In this document: positions 6,929 to 14,601 of the stretch, piece by piece | Layout: every line of letters begins with the position of its first letter | How positions within the stretch are numbered: the stretch's first letter is position 1 | Source: DATJFH01 sp035495815 | GTDB lineage: Bacteria; Acidobacteriota; Terriglobia; Bryobacterales; Bryobacteraceae | Length of the DNA stretch: 24,668 nt | Direction: 5' to 3' | Assembly (NCBI GenBank): GCA_035495815.1 | Contig: DATJFH010000239.1 | Coordinates: forward strand, 1-24,668 | Position numbers and translations under genes: made by a program | The notes under the pieces: generated by a model | Seen by the model: only the letters and a program-made list of their open reading frames with translations | Database searches by the model: none | What the model was told of the DNA's origin: nothing

Positions 6929-8911
6929 CTAGTAATTGAACACGAAATCCACTTTGTTGAAGAGCGACCAGAGCAGGTTCTCCGAAGCCGTCCTCACGGC
7001 CACGCCCTGGAATCCCTTGAGCGCCGTCGCCAGCTCTTCGGGAGTCGGGTTGCGGGACAGCACGGCCATATAGAAATTCTCGACGATTTGGGCGGGCGGC
7101 AAGGTCTGATTGGTGGCCAGCAGGCCGGTCCGGGGAGCAGTGGCGGCGTTGACACGCGAGGTGATCAACGGGTCGTTCATCATGTTCAACGCCTGCAGGA
7201 CCGAGCCGTCCTGGCGGCGGCCAGCGTCATCCCGGTTACCGCGCATGAAGGAGTCGAGGAAGCGGCTGACCGCGCCGTTGTTGTCCGGCGAGTTCCTTAC
7301 GTCCGGCGATTGCATGGCCCACATCACCGGTCCGAAGGTCGGATAGCCGGTGTACGGAGAGTTGGCCGGGAACACGCTGAAGTTGTTCAAGTTGTAGCCG
7401 TTCCCGTTGCCCGGCAGCATGCCCGTGGCCTGCACTACGGCGTCATGGATCTCTTCGCCCCACAGCCGGCGGACCATCTTGCGCGCGAACAGCGTCTCGT
7501 ACTCCGGTTTCCAGTCGCCTTCATAGCGCGAGGAAAGCTGGTAGGCTTCGGAGTTGGCGAAGCGCCGCATCAGATTCTTGAGATCGAACCCGTCGGCGGC
7601 GAATTCCCTGGCCATGGCGTTCAGCAGCCGGGCGTTGGTCGGCTGCAGCCTCCAGGGCTCGGCGGGCGGATTGTCCGGGTCGAGCCGCGCCGGGTCGAAC
7701 TGATTGGTGGGCTCGACGATGCCGCGTCCGAAGAATTCCTTCCACATGTAGTTCACGATGGCTCGGGAGAACTGGATGTCGGAGGTAATGATCCGGGCCA
7801 GCGCCACGCGATAGTTTTCCCCGGACTTCGGCTTCTCCCCGGTAAAAGGATAAACCGGCGACATCGTTCGGGCGCCGCCCACGGGCTGCCGGGCCGGGCG
7901 GTTCCCAGTCGTGGTGTTCAGGGTATAGTCCTGGATCGCCACCGGGTCGAGAACGGTCCAATAGTACTGGTTGTTCACCTGATCGATCCGGACGCGCGTG
8001 GTCGTCGTGTGCGACAGGAAGGACGCGAAATTCCAGGCAGTTGTCCGGGGTGTCGTGGTTCCCCACAGGCTCAAAGCGTCCAGGTGGCCGCGGCCGTTGT
8101 GACACAGCAGGCAATTCATGTGGGAGATGCCGAGGAACGTCTCGGCCACGTCGGCCGCCTCCTGGTCGATGTTGTCCTGCTGTGGCGTGTTGATCACCCA
8201 CGATCCGAGCAGCCAGTTCAGCTCGCCCTGTACCCAGCTGTTGTTGCCCTGCGCGGAGATGAGCTCGGTGGCCATCTTGTTGTACGGTTTGTTGGCGGCC
8301 AGCGAAGTTTTGATCCACTTGTAGAAAGCGTTCCGGCCCGGCTCATAGCGGTTCACGAACGTGTTGCGGTCCGTATTGTTGTACAGATCGCCGAAGTACA
8401 TGGTCCACTTGTCGACCCACTCCGGTTTGGCCAGCAGCTCGTCGATCAGCTTGGCGCGCTTGTCGGGAGCGGTGTCGGCGACAAAGCTCTGGACGCGCTC
8501 CGGGGCGGGGATGCGGCCGGTCAGGTCCAGGGTGACCCGGCGGATGAACTCGAAGTCGTTGGTCTTCCCGGCCGGCGCCACGCCGTGCTCCTGCATGTCG
8601 AGCAGCAGGTACCGGTCGATGGTACCCAGCTGGTCGGTATTCTCGAAGCTGGGGATCCGGGCGGCGGTGGCGCTGCGCTGCTTGCTGACCTGACTGGTGG
8701 TTTCGGTGAGCTGGCCCCGGGGCATCACTCCCGCCCCGCCGCCCCGCTTGGAAAGCCTGTCCCGGCTCTGGAAAAAGGAACAGTCGGCATGTTCGACCAC
8801 GGATGCGCCCGAATCCTCGACCCTGGGGACCACTTCCTGAGCCTTGGAAAGAAGAAATCCGGAGGCCAGCACTGTCGCGCCTCCGAGGATCGATATAGTC
8901 TTTCTTATCAT
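6929..8911 (-). CDS. DUF1549/DUF1553 protein with a CxxCH motif
   Basis: 660 residues from ATG 8911, which is preceded by AAGGGTG and starts the signal peptide 'MIRKTISILGGATVLASGFL'; a longer frame from 9046 has no ribosome site. DUF1549 (PF07583) spans about 95-290 and DUF1553 (PF07587) about 385-640. Inside DUF1549 is 'CLLCHNG', with C267, C270 and H271 forming a possible c-type haem site. The N-terminal cytochrome-like domain (PSCyt1) usually fused to this pair is absent; residues 30-90 are a low-complexity linker instead. It is co-transcribed with the DUF1501 gene, the standard partner. The pair is thought to act in the periplasm; its biochemistry is unknown. An extended -10 promoter is visible about 60 nt upstream. 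Confidence 0.93.
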   Translation of the reverse strand: MIRKTISILGGATVLASGFLLSKAQEVVPRVEDSGASVVEHADCSFFQSRDRLSKRGGGAGVMPRGQLTETTSQVSKQRSATAARIPSFENTDQLGTIDRYLLLDMQEHGVAPAGKTNDFEFIRRVTLDLTGRIPAPERVQSFVADTAPDKRAKLIDELLAKPEWVDKWTMYFGDLYNNTDRNTFVNRYEPGRNAFYKWIKTSLAANKPYNKMATELISAQGNNSWVQGELNWLLGSWVINTPQQDNIDQEAADVAETFLGISHMNCLLCHNGRGHLDALSLWGTTTPRTTAWNFASFLSHTTTTRVRIDQVNNQYYWTVLDPVAIQDYTLNTTTGNRPARQPVGGARTMSPVYPFTGEKPKSGENYRVALARIITSDIQFSRAIVNYMWKEFFGRGIVEPTNQFDPARLDPDNPPAEPWRLQPTNARLLNAMAREFAADGFDLKNLMRRFANSEAYQLSSRYEGDWKPEYETLFARKMVRRLWGEEIHDAVVQATGMLPGNGNGYNLNNFSVFPANSPYTGYPTFGPVMWAMQSPDVRNSPDNNGAVSRFLDSFMRGNRDDAGRRQDGSVLQALNMMNDPLITSRVNAATAPRTGLLATNQTLPPAQIVENFYMAVLSRNPTPEELATALKGFQGVAVRTASENLLWSLFNKVDFVFNY

Positions 8912-8970
8912 TTCAGTACACCCTTTTTCACCCGTTCCGTCCGACTCGCGGCCGCCAGAGACGATTGCTA

Positions 8971-9000
8971 AATTTAACACACCGGTGCTGATAAAGTTAC
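8971..9000 (-). promoter_or_regulatory. Extended -10 promoter of the DUF1549-DUF1501 operon
   Basis: On the minus strand TGTTAAATT (8979-8971) is an extended -10 box (TGn + TAAATT). A weak -35 GTAACT (9000-8995) lies 18 bp upstream. Transcription would begin near 8964, giving a leader of about 50 nt that contains the AAGGGTG ribosome site before ATG 8911. Confidence 0.42.
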
Positions 9001-9076
9001 GGCCCCCCGAGGGCGCGCCCGTACCATGACGGGCCGGCGCTGCCAAAACGATGAGAATCCAATACGCTTTATCGGT

Positions 9077-9082
9077 TATATT
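9077..9082 (+). promoter_or_regulatory. -10 element (TATATT) for a leaderless start at 9091
   Basis: TATATT is 8 nt before ATG 9091. No Shine-Dalgarno is present in the preceding 30 nt and no clear -35 is visible. This favours ATG 9091 over the in-frame TTG at 9082, which overlaps the -10 element itself. Confidence 0.45.
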
Positions 9083-9090
9083 TGAAAGTC

Positions 9091-10188
9091 ATGCACGTCT
9101 CTGAGCTCGACACCCCTGCTTTAGTCATCGATCTGGACATCTTCGAACGGAACCTGTGCCGGGTCGCCGAATATACGAAAGCCAACGATCTGCGGCTGCG
9201 TCCCCATACGAAAACGCACAAGACGCCGGCGGTGGGTAAGCGGCAGCTGGAAAGCGGCGCCGTGGGCCTGACCGTCGCCAAGGTGGGGGAAGCCGAAGTG
9301 ATGCTCGCCTCCGGCACTCCCGACCTGCTGGTGGCCTACCCCGTCATCGGCCGCGGCAAACTCGAGCGGCTGACCGAGGTGGCCAAAAAGACCCGGGTGA
9401 CCGTCGCGCTCGACAATTCATTCACCGCGCGGCAACTCTCGGAGGCGGCGCGGCAGGCGCAGGTGAGCTTCGGCGTGCTGGCGGAGGTGGACGCCGGCAT
9501 GGGGCGGGTCGGGGTGTCGCCCGGCGAAGAGCTGCTGCAACTGGCGCAGGCGGTCGGACGGCTGCCGCGGCTGACCTTCGAAGGCGTCACGTTCTATCCG
9601 GGGCACATCAAGATGTTGGGTGACGACGGTCCGGAAGAGGCGCTGCGGCAGCTGGCGCGCACAGTGAAAGGGATCCTCGACGACTTCCGCCGCGCCGGCA
9701 TCGAAGTGCGCGTAGTAAGCGGAGGCTCCACGCCGACCCTGTTCCGCTCGCACGAGATCCCGGGACTCAACGAGATCCGCCCCGGGACCTATGTCTACAA
9801 CGACGTCAACACCGTCCGCACCGGGGCCTGCTCATGGGACGATTGCGCCGCTTCGATCGTCACCACGGTGGTCTCGACCGCCCGCAAGGGCCAGATGATC
9901 GTCGACGGCGGATCGAAAACCTTCTCCTCCGACCGCCTGGTGGGATCGGCCGAAGCCAGCTTCGGACGCGTGGTGGAAGCCCCGGAGTGCGTGTTTCACA
10001 ACATGAACGAGGAGCACGGCTACGTGGATATCCGCAAGGCGGGCAGGGAGTTCTCCGTGGGGGACCGGGTGAGCATCATTCCCAACCACGTTTGTGTGGC
10101 TGTGAATCTACACGAAAGGGTTTACGGGGTCAGAAACGGAAATGTGGAAGTGACGTGGAAAGTGGAAGGGCGAGGCAAATTGCAGTAG
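9091..10188 (+). CDS. D-threonine aldolase / D-serine dehydratase-like PLP enzyme
   Basis: 365 residues with the fold-type III alanine-racemase-like barrel (PF01168) followed by the D-Ser-dehydratase-like domain (PF14031). The N-terminal 'RPHTKTHK' holds the Schiff-base lysine K41 in the position conserved in D-threonine aldolase and eukaryotic D-serine dehydratase. 'VSGGSTPT' and 'EIRPGTYVYND' are typical phosphate-binding and barrel motifs. Near the C-terminus 'PNHVC' supplies the divalent-metal ligands H333 and C335 known in both enzymes. It therefore probably cleaves a D-beta-hydroxy amino acid or dehydrates D-serine; the sequence alone does not separate these. No signal peptide, so it is cytosolic. 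The gene stands alone, divergent from the DUF1549 operon. Confidence 0.9.
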   Translation: MHVSELDTPALVIDLDIFERNLCRVAEYTKANDLRLRPHTKTHKTPAVGKRQLESGAVGLTVAKVGEAEVMLASGTPDLLVAYPVIGRGKLERLTEVAKKTRVTVALDNSFTARQLSEAARQAQVSFGVLAEVDAGMGRVGVSPGEELLQLAQAVGRLPRLTFEGVTFYPGHIKMLGDDGPEEALRQLARTVKGILDDFRRAGIEVRVVSGGSTPTLFRSHEIPGLNEIRPGTYVYNDVNTVRTGACSWDDCAASIVTTVVSTARKGQMIVDGGSKTFSSDRLVGSAEASFGRVVEAPECVFHNMNEEHGYVDIRKAGREFSVGDRVSIIPNHVCVAVNLHERVYGVRNGNVEVTWKVEGRGKLQ

Positions 10189-10198
10189 GCCTCGCCCT
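10167..10198. terminator. 10-bp hairpin overlapping the stop codon region
   Basis: AGGGCGAGGC (10167-10176) and GCCTCGCCCT (10189-10198) pair perfectly, with a 12-nt loop that contains the TAG stop (10186-10188) of the PLP-enzyme gene. The hairpin sits between two convergent genes and could end transcription in both directions; there is no T-tract. Confidence 0.5.
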
Positions 10199-10242
10199 CC
10201 CCAAGTCTCTGTAGAAAATCTGAACCCAGGGCCGATCAACAG

Positions 10243-10551
10243 TTACATCTTGACGCTATCGACCGACAGCTTATCGCCATCGACCTTACCGGTGATGGTC
10301 ACTTTGTGACCGGCGTGGGGCTGAACCTTTTCCTGGTTGTCTAACTGGTATACCTTACCGCCTGACACCAAAACCAACGCGGCGCCCTTCTTGGCGCAAC
10401 CGGCGGCGCAGCCGGCGTGGGCATCGCTCTCAGCCTTCGCGACGTCCTTGGCGCACTTCGCGTCACTGATGTAGCCGGTCAGTTCAGCCGCCGAAGCGCT
10501 AAAGGCTACCAGCGACAAAACCAGCAGTACCGCAAATACGAGTTTCTTCAA
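10243..10551 (-). CDS. Small secreted three-cysteine protein, OB-fold-like
   Basis: 102 residues from a TTG start at 10551, fixed by GAGGAGG 6 nt upstream and by the signal peptide that begins there ('MKKLVFAVLLVLSLVAFSAS', cleavage after 'AA'). The mature part opens with 'TGYISDAKCAKD', then 'HAGCAAGCAKKGAALVLV' and a beta-rich end ('HKVTITGKVDGDKLSVDSV'). Cysteines are at 33, 48 and 52. I recognise the G-x-I-S-D-x-x-C plus short beta-barrel pattern as one frequent in small acidobacterial exported proteins (possibly DUF5818-like), but no function is known. The odd number of cysteines leaves room for a disulfide plus a free thiol, or metal binding. An upstream frame extension (to 10614) lacks a ribosome site and overlaps the promoter. 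Confidence 0.85.
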   Translation of the reverse strand: MKKLVFAVLLVLSLVAFSASAAELTGYISDAKCAKDVAKAESDAHAGCAAGCAKKGAALVLVSGGKVYQLDNQEKVQPHAGHKVTITGKVDGDKLSVDSVKM

Positions 10552-10585
10552 GTTAAGCCTCCTCAAGAGAGTGTAAAACACCCTA

Positions 10586-10614
10586 ACTATATCCCAAGAA
10601 TCAACCGAGTGCAA
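10586..10614 (-). promoter_or_regulatory. Sigma-70-type promoter of the small secreted protein gene
   Basis: On the minus strand -35 TTGCAC (10614-10609), a 17-bp spacer and -10 TATAGT (10591-10586) give one of the best housekeeping-type promoters in the window. Transcription would start near 10579, leaving a leader of about 28 nt with the GAGGAGG ribosome site. Confidence 0.65.
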
Positions 10615-10667
10615 CCGCCGGAAATCGGGTTATGGGTTGTGGCGGGTTGCGGCCGGCGGAAGCCCGC

Positions 10668-12749
10668 TCAGCGCAGGCTGATCGAGTACACGTTCCCCTT
10701 GACCTGCGAATACTCGTAGACTACCTCTTCGGTCCCGGGCCGCCACGCAGGATTGCGCACAAAAGCGCCGTACCCGGTGTAGCGGGTGAGCTGTTTCCGC
10801 TCGCGCGTCACACGGTCGATCGAGTACAGGTTCCAGACGCCATCCCGATACGAGGCGAACACCAGCCTGCGATTGTCGGACGCCCAGGAGTTGGGCCAGT
10901 CGAGTCCGGGATCGTCCGTGAGCATCCGCGGAGAGCCGCCGTCGCGGTCCGCGATGCCGATCTGCGTCGTGTTCCCGCGGCCGACTTCATACGCCAGCCA
11001 TTTTCCATCCGGCGACGGGGTGGGGAAGCTGGCCCCTTCACGGTCAAAAGTGAGCTGCCGGGTGGCGCCGTCCGCCAGCCGGAGCCTCCACAGGTTGAGC
11101 GGCGCGGGACGCACGAAGATCACCTCCCGCTCGTCAGGCGAGATGTGCGGCATGCCGACCCTCCGCTCCTTGTGGTCTCCCAGCGCGCGCCATGACCGGT
11201 CGGCGGGATTCAAGCGCCGGAATTCGTGATTATTCCCGTCCGAATGGCTGTATAAAATCGACGATCCGTCGCTGCTCCAGACAGGCGCTCCTTCCACGCC
11301 CGGTTGGGTGGTGACCTGGACCGCGCCGGTTCCATCCGCGTTCATCGTCCAGATGTCGTCCGCCCGCCCGCTCGACCGCACTACATAGGCCAGCCGCTTT
11401 CCGTCCGGTGAAAAGACGGGCAGCTTGGCGCGCAGCACCGCGTCTTCGAAGATCGGTTTGGCGCCGGCGCCCTGCGGGCCGGTGACCCACAACTGGCTGA
11501 CGTTCGAGATCCGGGTGTAGAGCAGCCGCTTTCCGTCCGGCGAGACGGTCACCCCGATCGGGATCTCGTTCCGCGTGGAATACAGCTCCACCGGCTTCTC
11601 TCCCTCGAGGCTGATCCGATAGATCCCGAACTCTCCGGCCTTGTTGAGACCGCTGGCATAGACGTTCCGCCCGCGGGGATCGAAGGCCGCCGACCCGAAG
11701 TAGAACCCGGCCTCTTCCGTCAGCGGTTTCAACTCACCGGAAGTGGGATTCACGGTCCAAAGGGAAGGCTGGCCGCCAAGCGCGGCAAAAGAGATCCGCC
11801 TTCCGTCCGGACTCCACCTGGGGACGGCATGCTGCCCGCCCGGTTTGCCCGCCGTCGTCAGCCGCCTCAGTTGCGAGCCGTCGGCGGCGACGGTCCAGAT
11901 AGTGGAGTCTCCTACGCCCGGGAAGTCGAACCAGGCCAGGGAGTAAGGCTCAAAGGAGCGGAAGGCGATCTGGCGGCTGTCCGGAGACCACGCCGGTGAC
12001 GATCCGAATTCGGTCAGCCGGTGGGCGGTCCCTCCCGCGGCCGGTATCAGCCAGATTCCGTGGGAGGCAACGGAGCGATAAGCCACCCACTTGCCGTCGG
12101 GCGACCATTGCGGCTCCACATTCTGTTTCCCGTCGAAGGTCAGCTGCCGGACCACCCCGCCCGGATTGACCGGCCGCAGGTAAATCTCGAACCGGCCGGA
12201 CCGGTTCGAGCTGTAAGCCATGGAGATCCCGTCCGGGCTGAACGACCCGCCGAGGTCCACGCCGGGCGACGTGGTCAGTTGAACCGGCCGAAACTCCTGG
12301 GTGGAGATGGACGGGCTGTGGCCCGACAGCAGCCACGCCGAGCCGCCCGCAACCGCCGCCAGCAATCCGGCCGAAAGCGCCAGGATCATTCCTTTGGGCC
12401 GGGCGGCAGCCGTCGGCGGGAGGGAGGCCTGACGGAGCGGCGCGATGAAACGGTAGCCGAGCGTGGGCAGAGTCTGGATGTAACGGGCCTGCCTGGCATC
12501 GTCCCCCAATTCGCGACGCAGTTGGGCCACGATCCGGGTCAGCGCGTTGTCGGTAACCGCCGCGCCTTCCCAAACCGCGTCGATCAGCTCTTCCTTGCTC
12601 ACCGCCCGGTCACGGTTTTCGATCAGGTGCAGCAGCGCCCGCACCGCCTTGGGCTCCAGGGAAAGCGCCCGCCCGTCCTTCAGGACGGCAAATGCCGCAG
12701 GCTGCACCTCCACGTTATCGAACTGATAACAAGTCGCTTCCGCCGCCAT
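10668..12749 (-). CDS. ToxR/CadC-like membrane regulator with TolB-type beta-propeller
   Basis: 693 residues from ATG 12749 (a GTG immediately before it is equally possible). Residues about 8-106 are an OmpR/PhoB-type winged helix (PF00486): 'LEPKAVRALLHLI', 'SKEELIDAVW' and the wing motif 'YIQTLPTLGYRFIA'. One transmembrane helix follows at about 120-141 ('MILALSAGLLAAVAGGSAWL'). The remaining 540 residues are repeated PD40/TolB blades, with 'SPDGKWVAYR', 'SPDGRRISF', 'SPDGKRLLY', 'SPDGKRLAY' and 'SPDGKWLAYE'. This is a one-component regulator: DNA binding inside, a sensor or binding propeller outside. Genes of this design are abundant in acidobacteria and their ligands are unknown. It diverges from an aspartyl-protease gene, a natural candidate target. 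Confidence 0.93.
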   Translation of the reverse strand: MAAEATCYQFDNVEVQPAAFAVLKDGRALSLEPKAVRALLHLIENRDRAVSKEELIDAVWEGAAVTDNALTRIVAQLRRELGDDARQARYIQTLPTLGYRFIAPLRQASLPPTAAARPKGMILALSAGLLAAVAGGSAWLLSGHSPSISTQEFRPVQLTTSPGVDLGGSFSPDGISMAYSSNRSGRFEIYLRPVNPGGVVRQLTFDGKQNVEPQWSPDGKWVAYRSVASHGIWLIPAAGGTAHRLTEFGSSPAWSPDSRQIAFRSFEPYSLAWFDFPGVGDSTIWTVAADGSQLRRLTTAGKPGGQHAVPRWSPDGRRISFAALGGQPSLWTVNPTSGELKPLTEEAGFYFGSAAFDPRGRNVYASGLNKAGEFGIYRISLEGEKPVELYSTRNEIPIGVTVSPDGKRLLYTRISNVSQLWVTGPQGAGAKPIFEDAVLRAKLPVFSPDGKRLAYVVRSSGRADDIWTMNADGTGAVQVTTQPGVEGAPVWSSDGSSILYSHSDGNNHEFRRLNPADRSWRALGDHKERRVGMPHISPDEREVIFVRPAPLNLWRLRLADGATRQLTFDREGASFPTPSPDGKWLAYEVGRGNTTQIGIADRDGGSPRMLTDDPGLDWPNSWASDNRRLVFASYRDGVWNLYSIDRVTRERKQLTRYTGYGAFVRNPAWRPGTEEVVYEYSQVKGNVYSISLR

Positions 12750-12828
12750 CACGTTTCCATCACACGCCCGCCCGGGGTCTGGGTGAACAAATCATCCCTT
12801 CCTCACGACTCCACTGCCTGCCTCCCGC

Positions 12829-12834
12829 TACGCT
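12829..12834 (+). promoter_or_regulatory. -10-like element (TACGCT) for a leaderless start at 12841
   Basis: TACGCT fits the TANNNT core and lies 6 nt before ATG 12841. No ribosome site is visible between 12800 and 12840, which is pyrimidine-rich. Confidence 0.35.
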
Positions 12835-12840
12835 TTGCCC

Positions 12841-13617
12841 ATGAAGTCCGCGACCCTGGTTCTCCTGACCGTATCCGCCCTGACTGCCGCGCCCGGAACC
12901 GCGCTTCCAACCTGCCGCTCGGGTCGATTTCTGGTCCTTCCTGAAGTATACGTGAACGGCGCCGGTCCGTTCAGGATGATGCTCGATACCGGCAATGCAT
13001 CGAGCCTGATCCGCCCGTCCATCGCCAAAAGGATCGGCCTGCGGCCCACCGGATGGCTGGAACAATCGACCGCCGCCGGCGAACGCATCCTCCCCGCTGT
13101 CCTTTTAGACGAACTGAGGGTGGGAAACGTAATCGACAAAACGGTGGAAATGATGATCGGCGACGTGCGCCTGGCAGGCGTGGATGGAGTGCTCGGCCAG
13201 AGCTGGCTGGTGGGTCACGACTACCTGCTCGACTACCAGGGCGGAAGGCTGGTCCTGGACGGCGGCGAGCCGGCGGGCGGTGTCCGGGCCGGATTGCAGT
13301 CCTCGGACGGACGGCCGGCGATCGCAGCCGAGGTCGACGGAAAAAGGCAGGCGCTGGTCATCGATTCCGGCGCCGACCGGTTAGTCCTGTTCGAGCGCGG
13401 TCCGGACACTCCCAGGCATGCCGTGCTGATGACGAACTTCAGCTCGGTCCAGGCGCGGCCGGGCGAAGTCATGCTGGGCATTGGAGACGCCTTTCGCCGC
13501 CGGATGCGGGCCGTCAGGGTCCGTGCCAAAGACCCCGATGCGGGCCTGCTGCCCACCGCGGCGTTCGGATCCGTCTACGTTTCGAACCGCAACGGAAAAG
13601 TTGTGCTGATCCCCTAG
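12841..13617 (+). CDS. Secreted pepsin-like (clan AA) aspartyl protease, single chain
   Basis: 258 residues with a Sec signal ('MKSATLVLLTVSALTAAPGT'). Two aspartic-protease half-sites are visible: 'MLDTGNASSL' with D49-T50-G51 and 'VIDSGADRLVL' with D175-S176-G177. The flap-side motif 'GVDGVLGQSWL' (113-123) accompanies the first, and 'GLLPTAAFGSVYVS' closes the second half. Both halves on one chain make it pepsin-like in layout, although each lobe is retropepsin-sized. Export suggests action in the periplasm or outside the cell. An in-frame TTG at 12835 would add two residues. It diverges from the ToxR-like regulator with only 91 bp between start codons, so regulation by that protein is plausible but inferred. 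Confidence 0.83.
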   Translation: MKSATLVLLTVSALTAAPGTALPTCRSGRFLVLPEVYVNGAGPFRMMLDTGNASSLIRPSIAKRIGLRPTGWLEQSTAAGERILPAVLLDELRVGNVIDKTVEMMIGDVRLAGVDGVLGQSWLVGHDYLLDYQGGRLVLDGGEPAGGVRAGLQSSDGRPAIAAEVDGKRQALVIDSGADRLVLFERGPDTPRHAVLMTNFSSVQARPGEVMLGIGDAFRRRMRAVRVRAKDPDAGLLPTAAFGSVYVSNRNGKVVLIP

Positions 13618-13624
13618 CGCTCGC

Positions 13625-13638
13625 TCGCTCGCGAGCGA
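13625..13638. terminator. 14-bp perfect palindrome after the protease gene
   Basis: TCGCTCGCGAGCGA begins 7 nt after the protease stop codon and sits in a short run of GCTC repeats. It can form a small hairpin; no T-tract follows, so its role as a terminator is uncertain. Confidence 0.3.
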
Positions 13639-13646
13639 CAATTCCA

Positions 13647-13655
13647 TGCTATAAT
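13647..13655 (+). promoter_or_regulatory. Extended -10 promoter TGCTATAAT
   Basis: TGC followed by a consensus TATAAT (13650-13655) is an ideal extended -10; no -35 is needed and none is seen. It would drive the HAD gene at 13788 with an unusually long leader of about 125 nt, within which CCTGC (13711-13715) and GCAGG (13727-13731) can pair. Confidence 0.6.
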
Positions 13656-13787
13656 CGCGATTGTAGATCAGCTTTTCGGGCCTCGCCGCCGTCCTGTTCT
13701 CATCCTGTCATCCTGCTGAAACTCATTGCAGGCTAACATTTTCCATACAGAAATCCCCGCCGATTGAGTGGATAACCGGAGGTAAAT

Positions 13788-14594
13788 ATGACGCTAAAGC
13801 ACTATCTCTTTGCCAGCGATTTCGATCAGACGTTGAGCTTCAACGATTCAGGGCTGATCCTGAGCGAGTTAATCGGCTCCTCGCAATTCGAGGCGAAAGT
13901 TCAGGGCTTATCCCGTATGCATTTTATCCAGCAGGGTGGGGAATTGGCTTACCTTCTGCTGCATGATCCGGAGTACCGCTGCATCCGCCGGGAGCACCTC
14001 ATCGAGACCGGCAAGCGTATCCGGCTGAAATCGAATATCCGCCTGCTTTCGCAGCTGCTGTCCGGACTGGAGGGCTACCAGTTCTCCTTCTACGTCATCT
14101 CGGCCGCGCCGGAGGAAGTGATTCAGTCGGCCCTCGAAGGCATCGTCCCACCGGATCATATCCATGGGACGCGCTTCCATTACGATTCCTCGACCGGCGA
14201 GATCCAATCCATCATCCGCGTTCCCGCCGGCTATGGAAAGGTCGCCGTGCTGGAGCAGCTCAAGGCGGACCTGCAGGTGGCCGACGACCGGGTGGTGTAC
14301 GTGGGGGACGGCAGCTCCGACGTGCACGTAATGATGCACGTGAATCGCGGCGACGGCTTGACGGTGGCGGTGTCCGAAGCCAAATACATCACGCGCATCG
14401 CGCGCCGGACGGTATTGGGCGACGACGCACTGTGCGTGCTCGTGCCGGTGCTGGAGGAGCTGGCGGGCTGGGAGCCGCAGCGGATTCGCGCGCTGTTCGG
14501 ATCGAACGGGTTCGTCCTTCAGGACTGGGAGAAGGCGCGGACGGACCGTCTGACGATTCGCGGGCCGGAACCGGCCGCCTCGCATGCGGCTTGA
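13788..14594 (+). CDS. HAD-superfamily phosphatase, phosphoserine-phosphatase-like
   Basis: 268 residues. All four HAD motifs are present: motif I 'DFDQT' (nucleophile D11, acid D13), motif II S105 in 'VISAA', motif III K151, and motif IV 'GDGSSD' (173-178). An alpha-helical type C1 cap lies between motifs I and II (about 20-95), as in subfamily IB phosphoserine phosphatase-like enzymes. It is cytosolic and most likely hydrolyses a small phosphomonoester; the substrate is not visible. GGAGG 7 nt before the ATG fixes the start. The next gene begins 8 nt after this stop codon and is probably co-transcribed. The 170-bp upstream region contains the extended -10 promoter and a long leader. Confidence 0.9.
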   Translation: MTLKHYLFASDFDQTLSFNDSGLILSELIGSSQFEAKVQGLSRMHFIQQGGELAYLLLHDPEYRCIRREHLIETGKRIRLKSNIRLLSQLLSGLEGYQFSFYVISAAPEEVIQSALEGIVPPDHIHGTRFHYDSSTGEIQSIIRVPAGYGKVAVLEQLKADLQVADDRVVYVGDGSSDVHVMMHVNRGDGLTVAVSEAKYITRIARRTVLGDDALCVLVPVLEELAGWEPQRIRALFGSNGFVLQDWEKARTDRLTIRGPEPAASHAA

Positions 14595-14601
14595 GGCAGC
14601 C

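Noticed and set aside
6920..8971. 683-codon plus-strand open frame opposite the DUF1549/DUF1553 gene
   Set aside because: It is the antisense shadow of a well-recognised gene. High GC makes such long reverse frames common, and the translation has no recognisable domain.
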